NCBI GenBank assembly: GCA_021789755.1
Contig: JAJYJD010000247.1
Coordinates: forward strand, 1-5,603
Direction of reading: 5' to 3'
Length of the DNA stretch: 5,603 nt
DNA from: Bacteroidota bacterium
GTDB taxonomy: Bacteria; Bacteroidota; Ignavibacteria; Kryptoniales; JAKASW01
This document shows, piece by piece, positions 5,347-5,603 of the stretch (positions are counted from its first letter, which is position 1; each line of letters begins with the position of its first letter). Under the pieces are notes generated by a model, which did not search any database, had not been told where the DNA came from, and was given only the letters and a program-made list of their open reading frames with translations. The translations under genes were made by a program, and so were the position numbers.

Positions 5347-5395
5347 AAGAGATTTAACGCAAAGATCGCCAAGTCCTCGCAGAGACCGCAAAGAA
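5347..5395 (+). repeat. GCAAAG-type element, copy 3
   Basis: Leader AAGAGATTTAA, then CGCAAAGAT, CGCCAAGTCCT, CGCAGAGAC, CGCAAAGAA (lengths 9, 11, 9, 9). It has the same orientation as copy 1, so the GxxExxY gene plus copy 2 sits between direct copies. It lies between the epimerase stop and the GxxExxY start. Confidence 0.72.
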
Positions 5396-5411
5396 CAGAT
5401 CACCTGAGCGT

Positions 5412-5603
5412 TCACCCAATGTTCCCTTTCGCCATCTCTCCCCTGATGAAGTTTATGGACGTGTCCAATCCTTCCGCCAACCTAACCCTGGGCTGCCAGC
5501 CCAGAGCCTTCGCCAGCGAAATGTCCGCCAGAGTCTCCAGCGCTTCGCCGGGAAGATCGATCTTGTGCACGGGCTTCACCGACGAACCGAGGAGATTCGC
5601 GAT
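5412..5603 (-). CDS. NAD-dependent sugar epimerase/dehydratase, C-terminal part
   Basis: Sixty-three codons run from the window edge to a TGA at 5412-5414; the N-terminus with its NAD-binding site lies outside. The end reads ETLADISLAKALGWQPRVRL followed by AEGLDTSINFIRGEM. This is the usual tail of extended SDR sugar epimerases/dehydratases (GalE/RmlB/GmhD-like): a D-(I/T)-x-A-x-x-LGW-x-P element, an 'EGL' turn and a terminal helix. These enzymes act on nucleotide sugars in the cytoplasm. The specific reaction cannot be judged from this part. It is the gene upstream of the repeat island and probably belonged to one operon with the nucleotidyltransferase. Confidence 0.85.
   Translation of the reverse strand: MANLLGSSVKPVHKIDLPGEALETLADISLAKALGWQPRVRLAEGLDTSINFIRGEMAKGNIG

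Noticed and set aside
1..5603. tRNA, rRNA, transposase or integrase genes.
   Set aside because: I saw no cloverleaf-type sequence, rRNA segment or transposase/integrase motif on either strand, so a typical insertion sequence or integrative element is not supported.

Overview
The window looks like part of a bacterial chromosome carrying a nucleotide-sugar (surface polysaccharide or LPS-type) gene cluster. Every gene I can support lies on the minus strand, so transcription runs from high to low coordinates. Base composition is roughly balanced. Four of the six visible gene starts are TTG. Gaps between genes are filled with degenerate short-period repeats. This style, together with a GxxExxY gene, resembles genomes of uncultured Ignavibacteria/Bacteroidota-type lineages. 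That placement is an inference from style and is weak; I saw no taxonomic marker.

Layout in transcription order. The window opens with the C-terminal 63 residues of an NAD-dependent sugar epimerase/dehydratase (5412-5603). A repeat island follows (about 4655-5411). It holds a frameshifted GxxExxY gene (4927-5302), three copies of a GCAAAG-type element with a shared 9-11-9-9 internal spacing, and a 7-bp-period array that reaches almost to the next start codon. Next is a sugar-1-phosphate nucleotidyltransferase (3944-4654), overlapped by an SDR oxidoreductase (3118-3960). A 97-bp gap with an inverted pair of heptamer arrays separates these from a Gfo/Idh/MocA oxidoreductase (1989-3020). A 325-bp gap, with an octamer array and a palindromic element, precedes a PfkA-family phosphofructokinase (494-1663). 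That gene is coupled by a TAATG junction to a 5' partial SIS-domain isomerase related to phosphoheptose isomerase GmhA (1-494).

How the genes may work together: a GmhA-like isomerase, a sugar-1-P nucleotidyltransferase, an epimerase and two NAD(P)-dependent oxidoreductases fit synthesis and tailoring of an activated sugar, possibly a GDP-heptose derivative. No heptose kinase or phosphatase is visible. The phosphofructokinase carries Asp and Lys at the two positions that mark pyrophosphate-dependent enzymes. Its tight coupling to the SIS gene suggests it works on the same phosphosugar pool, perhaps sedoheptulose phosphate.

The most unusual signal is the repeats. Three families (periods 8, 7, and a composite of 9 and 11) occur within 5.6 kb, and they do not stay between genes. 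An octamer array lies inside the Gfo/Idh coding region as an in-frame 48-bp stretch (six 8-bp units, 16 residues). The stop codons of Gfo/Idh and SDR fall inside array units. Heptamer arrays sit in the ribosome-binding regions of two genes.
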